From Brienomyrus brachyistius (lineage: Eukaryota > Chordata > Actinopteri > Osteoglossiformes > Mormyridae), in contig NC_064555.1 in assembly GCF_023856365.1 (NCBI RefSeq), positions 15,076,254 through 15,140,253 on the forward strand: 64,000 nt of DNA, written 5' to 3'. Numbering within the stretch: the first letter of the stretch is position 1; every line of letters starts with the position of its first letter. The notes under the pieces are model-generated. The model saw nothing but the letters and a program-made list of their open reading frames with translations, was not told where the DNA came from and made no database searches. Positions 37,761 through 47,488 of this stretch are shown here, one piece after another. A program made the position numbers and the translations under genes.

Positions 37761-38152
37761 GCGCCTGCTCATTTTTTTCCCGCTCCTCTGCCCACTTGCT
37801 CCATATTACCCCTGGCTTGCAGTAACAAAATATAACTGGCCTCCCTCACCTTTCCTACCATGTATTGATCCACCGCTGAAATCCCCTGTGACTCATCAGT
37901 TGGTAAATAAAGCTGAAATACTGCTCTCTCTCTTTGGGTCAGTCCCACAGCTTGGACCTCCATGTGCAAGTCAATGACCAGGCAGTCAAGACCTAACGCA
38001 GGGACCTGGTTATGTAAACACTTGTGGAAAATACAGTCTGCAGAGCAAGCAGGGCTTCCATTTACTAATCAAAGCAAATCTGCATTAAAACAAGAGTATA
38101 TACAAAAAGAACCTTTACTCCTTTAAGAAATGCAAATAGTGATGTAAGTGAT

Positions 38153-38389
38153 GCTCGTGGGATTTTTACTTACACAAAAAAAGTTTTGAGGGCAGGAAGA
38201 AAAACAATTGTTTCAGAGAGATAACCAATCAGATTGTAGAGGAGGTGGGTATAAGCCACTAGAGGAGGCAGAACCAAGACATCTGAGTGGTTGGTCCTGC
38301 CTCCTCTACAATCTGATTGGTTACTTCTCTGAACCAGTCATTTTTCATTATGCCCTCAGTACATTGTAGTGTAGGAAACTCTCACAAGT
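38153..38389. mobile_element. Foldback MITE, family 4 copy 2
   Basis: Shares CAGAGAGATAACCAATCAGA and TTGTAGAGGAGGTG with the copy at 21765, mirrored by CCTCCTCTACAATCTGATTG and TACTTCTCTGAACCAG. Inverted outer ends are CTCGTGGGATTTTTACTTAC and GTAGGAAACTCTCACAAG. The target duplication is not clear. Confidence 0.75.
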
Positions 38390-39089
38390 GTAAGAGGCAC
38401 TGAAATGGTGCTCGTGAGAAACAAGCATGCTGACCCATGTAACCAGGGGGAGCGAAGGTTTACTTAGGGCAGGAACTGAACAAGCACTACTCTAAAACAA
38501 GCGAGATATGAGAGCTGGCAGTATGGATACAAACAAAATTTATTTCCATTTGCTGAGGTAAACATAGGCCTCCTGCAGCTATGGGTTTTAGGACATGCTG
38601 TAATACTGTGTTGGGTTACTAGGGGCAAAATAAAAACAAATATACCAACTGCTGCACCCGCAGGAATGGATGGACAGCTGACCAGAATTAACCCCCGAGG
38701 TCTCCAGAGTCTCACCCACGAGTGGCTTAGCCGATCCCTCCTCATCGTATCCTTTAAACTGGAACAACCAAGGGTAACTACAGCGAAAATGCAATATAAA
38801 CAGAGATACGTGACTCAGCCATTTGTAAGGGGCGGGGGTGTGGTGGGGCATCCACCATGAACACATTGGCAGCCGTTTTAAATGTCGTTTATCGTTTGTC
38901 TAAAAATACTTGAATTATGGAGGTCTAAGTGATAATCGAATATAAAAAAGCTCCATATTGTTCAATTTGTAGAATACAGCGTTATTTCAACATGAAAACC
39001 GTATTCTTTTTGTGGTGTTTCCAAATATTGGCTGGCGTGCTTGCCAGCAGCATCAGGCTTCCCAGGCACTTCCTCTGCACAATGCTGGA

Positions 39090-39580
39090 CCAGCTGAGCA
39101 TCATTAACGGGCGATCGTTCGCAGGGAGCTGAGCGCCGGAGAGAGAAACGGCGCAGAAGGCACCCTTCCCATAATCCCCCGCGATCGCATGGAGTATTCA
39201 GCCGCGTGCTTCCCAAGCCGCTCCCCCAGGCGGACATGCCATAGGGTGCAATGGCACACGGCAAAGGCAATGCTAACGGCTAATGTCAGGGTGGCTCGTC
39301 GCTTATGCACTAAACTTGAATCGGTTTCCTTCTTCCAGAAGGGATACCTGTTGTCAATCTCAAACAGTGCTTCCGACACCCGTGACTGACTCACGCTGCT
39401 TCAGATCACAGGGCCCTGGTAGTGCAGAATGAAAGGGTCTCGTTCAGTCGGACAGCTTGACAGGTATAAGTATCGCCTGTAAGGAACTGGGCTTGTGTAA
39501 TAACAGTGAAATGGATCGCTCGGCGGTCCGTAATGAAAACGCTGCGGACGAGCTATTGGGTCATTTTTATGTATTAGCTC
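39090..39580. promoter_or_regulatory. Second small CpG-rich island
   Basis: CpG-dense sequence (for example six in 39181-39240, including two GCGATCG motifs at 39109 and 39180). Minus-strand frames at 38962-39270 and 39104-39394 overlap it, with no recognised domain. Confidence 0.4.
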
Positions 39581-40380
39581 TGCCGCGTTCACATGCACCC
39601 TCCCCCCCCACCCGTGAAGGCAGCGAAAAACCTCAAGGAGAAGCATCCATCCCAATTTGTTTGAACATCTCAGACAGCTCATCCGCCCCTCATAAGTCAT
39701 AATCCAGTGTCAGCTGCGATTGTTTAAACAGGGACATCGACGGAGGCCGATGTGTTTCAAGCGGCAGGTCCGCAATTTCAGCAGAACGACGTTGTGAGAA
39801 AGTAGTATCTTGCGCGCAACTAATTGCTATAAGCCTAGTTAACCGAACGTCTTAATGACCATTTCATTCAAGACCCTGCTCTATGCTGACTGAAGTGTAG
39901 TTAGATAAAGATCAGTAGCATGCTCTGTGTAACCTGTATTTAGAGCTATTAACTTATAGGATTGTGTTATGCCGAAACACTTGAAAGGAGCACATTATTC
40001 ATATGTTATTTACAGTGTAACTCAGTGCCGGTATTAAATCCACTTACAATTCAGCATTCAGGCAAGGCAGAGAGGGGCATGCTTGGTACGTACTTATCGT
40101 GGCCTGTAATCTCACTGAAGGGTTTGCACCTGCCTGTTGTAGTAGAGCAATACACACACTCAAAAGGAATACTCCCAGCGCTTATATTGGCGCTGTACTT
40201 ATTTCTGGGTCTTTAAACATTTTGTTTGTGAATTGCTTCTGTTGGTTTGTGGTTGAGGAACAATATGAATTGTTCTGATCCAGAATTGCAAATGCGAAAT
40301 GAGAGTAATTAATTGTTGTCGTTGACACGCCACAGAGCACAACAACATAATGTATCCATTGCATTTAAGCTATATGTGAA
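39581..40380. other. Non-coding; no gene seen
   Basis: Ordinary AT-rich sequence. Open frames at 39962-40216 (+) and 39457-39702 (+) have no domain or splice support. Confidence 0.45.
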
Positions 40381-40505
40381 AGAGCAGTGGGCAGCTATTA
40401 TTTAGCATCCAAGGACAAGTGCTTTGGGGGCAACTTTGGGGATTCAAACCAACAACCTTCTGAACATAAACACAATTCCCTAACCATTAGGCCACTGCTG
40501 CTCTA
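40381..40505 (-). mobile_element. tRNA-derived SINE, minus orientation
   Basis: Minus strand: GCAGTGGCCTAATGGTTAGG (A-box region, about 40480-40500), GTTGGTTTGAATCCCC (B-box, about 40438-40453), then CCAAAGCACTTGTCCTTGGA and GCTGCCCACTGCTCT. The tRNA-like spacing is intact. A more decayed relative is at 52945. Confidence 0.75.
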
Positions 40506-40908
40506 ATGGCAGCTAATGGGTACCTTGGATTGTACATCCATGTCGCACAATTGTGTGGCTAGTTCACAGCACATCTAAGACGCCTGGCCCTTTTGTGCAC
40601 CATTACATTCTTTGCTTATCTTAAGCACTTCCCCAGTAAGATGGAGAACTGCTACACCTGAATTTAAGCTGTCGTGGGTAGACTTCAGATCCTTGGTTTT
40701 TAATTTTATTTTTTTAAATATCATTGGCCCAAACACTGCTCCATACTCCAAGGAATCAAGAGAAAATTTCTCTTGAGTGGCTAGAAGATGGAGATCAATG
40801 CGTGTGAATGGCCAGCGACAAGGATCGATATCAGCCCTCTGAAGGTTTTCACCCACAATCGATGTGTAAACAAACTGGGTTCCAAGGACTCAAAACGTTT
40901 GCAAGAAC

Positions 40909-41012
40909 TTGTGAGCATCCAATTAATGGAAAGCTGCTTTTTTTCTGTATAATTTCTGATTTTGTTCCCTCTGCAAATTGTTCTGAATCAACCCAATCAC
41001 AGCAAAGGTACT
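40909..41012 (+). repeat. 104-bp inverted repeat, left arm
   Basis: The sequence from TTGTGAGCATCCAATTAATG to CACAGCAAAGGTACT is the reverse complement of 45517-45620, with one mismatch that I can see (a G/T difference beside the T run). Similarity stops abruptly at both ends. Confidence 0.9.
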
Positions 41013-41296
41013 GTGAGACAGGCATAGTGGACAATAGGCCAGAGAAGAGGTACAATGTGTCCAGTTTAATAAGGACAAGGAACAAGCTGCTTTTTAATAA
41101 GTTTGAGACAAAGAAAAATAGGGTTTTTTTACATGCCGACACTATAATTCCATGGAATATATTGAAATATATTTAATAAAATCTCAGGTTCTATGGTATT
41201 GAACATCAACGAAAAACGAATATGTTGTTATCTTATAACACTATCCTGTTATAATTCTGGCATGACATGGCATTATTATTACAATAATATTAGATT

Positions 41297-41905
41297 ATTG
41301 CCCATAGGTGTACATGTGTGAGTGTGCATGTGTGAGTGGATGGTGTGTGAATGGTGTGGGAGTGTGCATGTGTGTGTGAATGGTGTGTGAGTGTGCATGT
41401 GTGTGTGAATGGTGTGTGAGTGTGCATGTGTGTGTGAATGGTGTGCGAGTGTGCATGTGTGTGAAAGGTGTGTGAGTGTGCATGTGTGTGTGAATAGTGT
41501 GTGTGTGCATGTGTGTGAAAGGTGTGTGAGTGTGCATGTGTGTGTGAATGGTGTGTGTGTGTGCATGTGTGTGAAAGGTGTGTGAGTGTGCATGTGTGTG
41601 TGAATGGTGTGTGAGTGTGCATGTGTGTGTGAATGGTGTGTATTTGTGCATGTGTGTGTGAATGGTGTGTGAGTGTGCATGTGTGTGTGAATGGTGTGTG
41701 AGTGTGCATGTGTGTGTGAATGGTGTGTATTTGTGCATGTGTGTGTGAATGGTGTGTGAGTGTACATGTGTGTGTGTGTGAATGGTGTGTGAGTATGCCC
41801 TGCAATGGATTGGTACCTCATCTTGGGTTGTTTCCTGCCATGCACCCGTAGCCCCCGGGGCCTCAGAATAGGAAAGCAATTACAGGAAATGTATGTATAT
41901 ATGGA
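41297..41905 (+). mobile_element. 5'-truncated SINE with an expanded internal minisatellite
   Basis: Starts at ATTGCCCATAGGTGTACATG, which matches the SINE body (reverse complement of 59630-59640 and 44220), and ends with GCCCTGCAATGGATTGGTAC, CTCATCTTGGGTTGTTTCCT and GGGGCCTCAGAATAGGAAAG, the SINE 3' body. The array at 41310-41795 replaces a single short GT-rich stretch in the other copies. Confidence 0.85.
41310..41795. repeat. GT-rich minisatellite, about 29-bp unit, about 17 copies
   Basis: Units of GAGTGTGCATGTGTGTGTGA plus ATGGTGTGT, with shorter variants (GTGAAAGGTGTGT) and a TATTTGTGCATG variant. Minus-strand frames rich in His and Thr (41279-41929 and two others) are translations of this array. 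Confidence 0.95.
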
Positions 41906-44067
41906 TATGGAATATTCTATTATTTTCATAATATAGATACTTATTATTTTTATTTTTCCTAATGGAGAAATTGATAATAAATGTAATTAAATTAAAAGAA
42001 GAATTCTTTCCCGTTAAAGATCTCCTGTTATTGTTTCTTCGCTTAATGTTATTTGATCCCTTATGTTGTGCTTACACATACTGCAGACCACACTCTCGTT
42101 CCACAACCTTTAATTTAGCCTAATACGCTAGACTTTGGTGATATTTACCTCACAGTATTTACTGAGGTTATTCGATAGCGTCACACTTCTCCTATGCAAA
42201 TGGTATCTCCCATACTCTGAAATTCTATCGTAAGATTCGTTCATTGGTAGCCATATCAAAAAGAAGGACACTGCTGACACCTTGTGGTATTTCTGGAAAG
42301 CGCATTCTATGATCAAATTTAAGGTTAAAGTTATAGAAGTTTTAATGAACAACTGCACACATTACGACAAAATTTTAACGCGTTTCCTGAAGACCACATC
42401 GCCAGTATCACATTACTGTAGTACTACTAATAATAAATGCCAATAAGCATGGTAGAAGCATGGAAAATGAATGCTCCAGACTTATGTAATATGAATGTTT
42501 AATGTGCTGTACATTGTCAGAAAAAAACTGTACCTTGGAGGTACAAATACTTGCCAATGGAGCTGTACCCTCAAGGGTCTGCAAATTATACCCTAGCTGT
42601 ATGTAAATGAACATTTTAAGGTACAGAAATGGAATCTGAGAAACATTTTTGTACAATTTGGGGCTTGTTAATATTATTTGTACCTTGGGGAATGAAACTG
42701 TAGCAAATCTGTACCCTGTTTCTGCTAGTGTGCCATCCTGTCCTGCTGTAACCTGTACAGTGCTTTGCAGTGCCTTTCCTAGCGGCTGTAATACCGCGCG
42801 CCAGTGAGCGTAGCCTCCATATTGCATCTGTCCAAACAAGTTAGCACTGCTGCTGGCATCTGGACCTTCCTTAAATGTTTCAGGAGGTGAGGATGGGCTC
42901 GGAGCTGTCTGCCTGGGGAGTGGTGCTCAAGTGAGGTTGTCAGTGATGGTGACTCCTAGTGAGCTTTCCATACCATCCCCAATGATGTAGTGCGTATTGT
43001 GCACTGCTTGTCTCTACCTGGAGTCAATAAACAGATCAATGCTCGATCATCCAAGATACTGGTGGGTCTATGGCGGGTGGTGCTGTCAGAGAAACTCATG
43101 ACGGTGGTCATGGGCGAACAGCAAATGTAACCCTAACTCAGCACACTGTCCAATGCGATGATGGTGCTGAGGACTAAAATGGTGCTGAGGTTCTTCTCTT
43201 AATCCACATTTTCTGGGGTGTTTTAGGGGGGAAGTCCAGAATCCAGTGTGAAAGGAAGGGGGGGGGGGTATTGAGTCAGTCTAGATGCAAATACAGAATT
43301 AAATATTAAGCTGAAGTCTACAAATAGTAGCTCTATATATCTTTTTTTTTCCAAGTGGTCCAGAGTGGTATGGACTCAATTTGGCGTGATGTGTAGATCT
43401 CGAGTGCTGGTACACAAGCTAGAGGGGGTCCAGACTGTATGGGATGTTGCTGTCAATGTGCCCGAGCACTCCTCCCTCAAAGCACTTCATTACAGTGAGT
43501 GACAATACGGGGTCATGGTCACTGAGACCGTGATTACAGACACATAGTTTTACTTGAGCGACAGTGGATACTGACTTATTTGAAAGTCCTCACGTAATCT
43601 GCAGAAACAGGGAACAGAAATTTGTGGGCCTCTTTGGCAGTTCACAGCAGAGGAGAACCCCGCGGGTGAGATTGGATTGAATTTTTATTTGTTATTTATT
43701 AGAATACAAATACCTTACAATAACTGTCGGGCATCCTGGATGGAGTTTTCTCATACTTTATTGTCTTCCCGAGATCATACCTGCCTTTACTGGAATGGCC
43801 GTGTCTCTGGACAAGAAAGCGATAGGGCCAGCCTTCATTTCCTTGCACATGACCGCGACGATACACGGCTTTTGCTTTGGAGGTAAGGGGATGTCGCTGC
43901 AGGAACAGTGTATGAATACGCCCAAACATAATGAAAACACTGGTGCAGTCCTGCTGCCCTGGCATCCTCTGGCCGTAAACAGGTAGCAGGTGAAGCGAGA
44001 CCCGTGGATGAAGTAGTGGTAGGTGTCTCTGGAGTAGAACAGTTAATATGTGGGGTAGACAATCCCA
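41906..44067. other. Non-coding; one palindromic dispersed repeat, no gene called
   Basis: At about 42520-42730, repeated GTACCTT and AAGGTAC motifs in both orientations (CTGTACCTTGGAGGTACAAA, TTTAAGGTACAGAAA, TTTGTACCTTGGGG) suggest a decayed palindromic DNA element. At 43699-44067 the minus strand carries overlapping open frames ending at a SINE, with no recognised domain. A G run of 10 or more lies at 43258-43268. Confidence 0.45.
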
Positions 44068-44275
44068 TCCATCCATCCATTTTCCAAACCGCGTATCCTA
44101 CTGGGTCGAGGGGGGTCCGGAGCCTATCCCGGAAGCAATGGGCATGAGGCAGGGAACAACGCAGGACGGGGGGCCAGCCCATTGCAGGGCACACTCACAC
44201 ACCAGTCACTCACACATGCACACCTAGCAACTCCAATTAGCCTCAGCATGTTTTTGGACTGTGGGGGGAAACCGG
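44068..44275 (-). mobile_element. SINE, minus orientation, 5'-truncated, with CCAT tail
   Basis: Plus strand: CCATCCATCCATCCATTTTC tail, AAACCGCGTATCCTACTGGG, TCGAGGGGGGTCCGGAGCCT, CCGGAAGCAATGGGCATGAG, the GT/CA-rich stretch, then CTCAGCATGTTTTTGGACTG and GGGGGGAAACCGGAG. Truncated before the tRNA-like head. Confidence 0.85.
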
Positions 44276-45516
44276 AGTGCAGACAATCCCAATTTGCTGA
44301 AAAAGCTTATACCACTGTCTGCGCTTTTCTGGAAGTTTCTCTCATGATCCTAATAACACCTATGGAAAAACCTTCCAGTTGGATTTCAGTGTCAAATGTG
44401 TCAGTGTTCTGGGTAAAACACAAAGCACATTGGTTTCTCTTGACACTTTGAAATTTTAGTCAGTCCAGTTTATTGCTGGATGACTGACCCATAGTTGGAA
44501 AACAGAGGAAATGGAGTTTCTTCCTCACCTGTACACTGCCCTTTGTCTTCACTTTTTAATTCATTTTTTAAGGTAAGTATGGTGGTTTTAAGGTAAGCAT
44601 GGTGTGAGGTGGGGAGAGTAGAGGACACGCGAAAACGACGTTAAGGCTAATTTTGATAAATTGAGGAAAAAACAAAATTTATTTCATAACAAAGAACTAA
44701 ATATAATCGCATGGGAAAACTGAAATTAAATTACTAAATGAATTTCAACAGGTGACTCTCTGACATAAGTATATGATTCTAAGCCCTTTAAACTAATTTT
44801 CCGATGACTGCGACGACGTCGGACTCTGGAAAGGGGGGGGGGCAATTTGTGACGTGATCCATCCCTTTTGCTGATGGTATTTCCTGCGGGAGTTCCAAGG
44901 GGAAAGGAAAACTAAAGTTCTGTTGAAAAAGTACCCCAAGCCATCAGCAGTCTTCAGACTAGTGCATAGAAAGCCGGCTTTTAACGGGAGCCCCAGCATA
45001 CGAGGGACTGCAGGTACAACCAAGAGTTTCAGAGGGTAGGTATTATTATTATAATTATTATTTACGAATATGCTGCTACTAGCCAATCTCTAAATTGTCG
45101 CATATTACTCTTTATTCTGTAAATTACGTAACGTTGGTAACTGATTTCTATAGTCATTATAATACGGATTAAGGTATTATCAGTAACAAACGCATTAACA
45201 TTATGTTACATCATGGTTCTAGATACAGTATTCTTAAATGTAAAGAGATGGAACAAACAGGATTTTTAACGGGCAAATTTTTTGGGCCTAAATGGATTAT
45301 CTGTTTTAAATAGGTTAATCGTATACTGATTGTTATTTAGGCTTAATTGAATTAATCGTTTAATGCCGTGAGCATTATCTCAGATTTTAGACTAAACAGT
45401 TTAAGTCAGCGTTAATAGGCTTAACTGCCAGTTTTCGTACAACAACTGAAGTTTTTCGTCGCGTTAATTTCCGCTTCTGTGTAAAATACATTTTCTTATA
45501 TAAAACTTGTTTTTAA

Positions 45517-45620
45517 AGTACCTTTGCTGTGATTGGGTTGATTCAGAACAATTTGCAGAGGGAACAAAATCAGAAATTATACAGAAAAAAATCAGCTTTC
45601 CATTAATTGGATGCTCACAA
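45517..45620 (-). repeat. 104-bp inverted repeat, right arm
   Basis: AGTACCTTTGCTGTGATTGG through CCATTAATTGGATGCTCACAA; the inverted partner of 40909-41012, about 4.5 kb away. Confidence 0.9.
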
Positions 45621-45825
45621 TACATGCCGTAGGTTAAAATGTCTTACAAAATGAACAGTAATACAAACCATAAACCGAAGAGCTTAACGAAAACAGGAAA
45701 TAAGTTATTTATTTAGAGCAGTTTAATTAAACCTTCTCGTAGAGTATCGGTACATTGAACGTGGGTCCCACCTGCCCATCTGTAGGAATTGCGGCAAGTG
45801 TTGCGCTTGTGAAGTACAACCCGGG

Positions 45826-46045
45826 CGGCATGGTGGTGCAGTGGTTAGCACTGTTGCCTCACACCTCTGAGACCCGGGTTCGAGTCTCCGCCTTACATGT
45901 GTGTGGAGTTTGCATGTTCTCCCCATGTCGTCGTGGGGTTTCCTCCGGGTACTCCGGTTTCCCCCTACAGTCCAAAAACATGCTGAGGCTAAGTGGAGTT
46001 GCTAAATTGCCCTCGTGCCCATTGCTTCCGGGATAGGCTCCAAAT
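45826..46045 (+). mobile_element. tRNA-derived SINE with intact head, internally deleted
   Basis: Head GGCATGGTGGTGCAGTGGTT (A box) and CCCGGGTTCGAGTCTCCGCC (B box) in tRNA-like spacing, then GTGTGGAGTTTGCATGTTCT, CCGGGTACTCCGGTTT, ATGCTGAGGCTAAGTGGAGT, TTGCTAAATTGCCC, and directly TCGTGCCCATTGCTTCCGGG. The GT-rich stretch and about 100 bases around it, present in other copies, are missing here. Confidence 0.85.
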
Positions 46046-47118
46046 AAAGTACAACCTCGATCTCCTGCGTGCTGTGGCTTCTGCGCTCCAAACCCACATG
46101 GCTCTGCTTCTGGTTCGTGGCCCTGTGCCTGTCTGTGGCCACAGCACGTTCAGGGTTCATTTCCAGAAACAAACAATATATTTTATGTGTTTTATGATCT
46201 TTTACCATCGTGCGTTCTGTCCACATATGAAAAAATGCAAAATGTCCCCCTGGCCATCTGAAAATGACGTAGATGGTTTGCGGAAACCTATATTGGGGAA
46301 CCCCCTAGGTTTGTAGAATCTCTTGAATTACTCTTAATATGTGATTGCGGGTAATTCCTGCAATGCGACTCCTGTATCTGGGGCCCAGTGCGTTGCAAAC
46401 TCGCCAAGGCAGTGTGCTTGACATGGCCTTACAGCAATAGCACAGTCGAAGGGATGTATTACAAAGCATAACTGGCTGTGCGAAGTTAAGTGTCCTATTG
46501 TGATGTAAATATTTGTCCCCGAAAACTGCACTCGAAACGATTGGTTCAATATTCAGATGTTAATTCTTGGCAAGTATACATTGTGCTCGCCGTGTGCTCC
46601 AGTATGTAAACAGCTCCTGCGTAGCCTGGAAATTGAGATTGGATCACATTAGGAATAGAAAAAAATGGATGTTGACAGAAATATTTAAAAAATTGCCCTG
46701 GGAGACGTCTTTCCTGACAGATTTGCCTGTTTAGATATGCCTGCGCAGCACAGCACTGTACTTACAGAGATCACTGTCACGGGGTAAATAGCCAAAGACA
46801 AATAATATCCAAACCTATAGCATATATGCTAAAAGACACTGTTAGTGCCAGCGTCACTCATTCTTAATACTGGTAGGATATTATGTCGTATCGTAACATT
46901 AAGGTCAGCAGAATAGTTAAGTGGGTTAGTAAGTATTATAGAGTGACCATGATTTTACACATATTCACAAAGCCAAACTGCATGGTTTATTCTACTACTG
47001 AAGAGAATGGTTTCACTTAAAATATTACTTGTAAGTCTTTACTTGCGTAATGTAACAGGTGAGAAAGAGCAGCAGCAGAATGGACAAATTTAAGAGCAAA
47101 TTTCTCAAACTCACTCAG
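46046..47118. other. Non-coding, AT-rich; presumed 5' flank or first intron of gja4
   Basis: No recognisable repeat. A non-coding first exon of gja4 could lie here or further upstream, but I see no decisive promoter or donor. Confidence 0.4.
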
Positions 47119-47275
47119 TCCATTCTTTGTTGTGTTTGAGATGAGACTGCCAACGATGTAAAGTCAGGTTTCCTTATTATATGTTACAGTACTGGGAACT
47201 CACTCAGTGCTCATGTAATCCAATGAAGAACTTTTTTTTCATTTCCAAGTCTCCACAGAAATTTTCATGAAAATG
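47119..47275 (+). repeat. Dispersed repeat X, copy 2
   Basis: Partner of 17905-18070, roughly 75-80% similar by eye. It ends about 200 bases before the splice acceptor of the gja4 coding exon, so it lies in the presumed gja4 intron or 5' flank. Confidence 0.75.
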
Positions 47276-47456
47276 TATCTCGTGGACTGAGTGAGTTTTG
47301 GAAATGTGCTCTCCTGTAATGTAAATGAATTGCACTAATGGTGGACGATCGATAATCATTATCTCCAGTCCTAAAAAATACTTAAATGTATATGTGAAAT
47401 AAGATTATGATTGTTTTCATATGGCTTCTTCGGTTGTGAATACTCTGCCCTTTGCT

Positions 47457-47479
47457 TATGTACGGTGTGGCCTCTGCAG
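47457..47479 (+). promoter_or_regulatory. gja4: 3' splice acceptor before the gja4 coding exon
   Basis: A TG/CT-rich tract ending in CTCTGCAG at 47479 lies nine bases before the ATG. Connexin genes typically have a non-coding first exon and one coding exon; this acceptor fits that structure and decides the start, since the open frame continues 26 codons further upstream through this tract. I could not identify the first exon or promoter. Confidence 0.7.
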
Positions 47480-47488
47480 GTCCGTACG

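Noticed and set aside
41300..41800. CRISPR-like array
   Set aside because: No constant repeat with unique spacers; units are contiguous and vary by drift, in a eukaryotic SINE. The arrays at 158, 9507, 32962 and 63275 fail for the same reason.
41279..41929. 216-, 194- and 171-residue His/Thr-rich minus-strand frames
   Set aside because: Pure translations of the GT-rich minisatellite; no independent coding evidence.
45826..45900. True tRNA gene
   Set aside because: A and B boxes are present but the sequence continues into SINE body and lacks acceptor-stem pairing.
47411..47488. Upstream extension of the gja4 frame by 26 codons
   Set aside because: It runs through the splice acceptor tract ending at 47479; connexin similarity starts at 47489.
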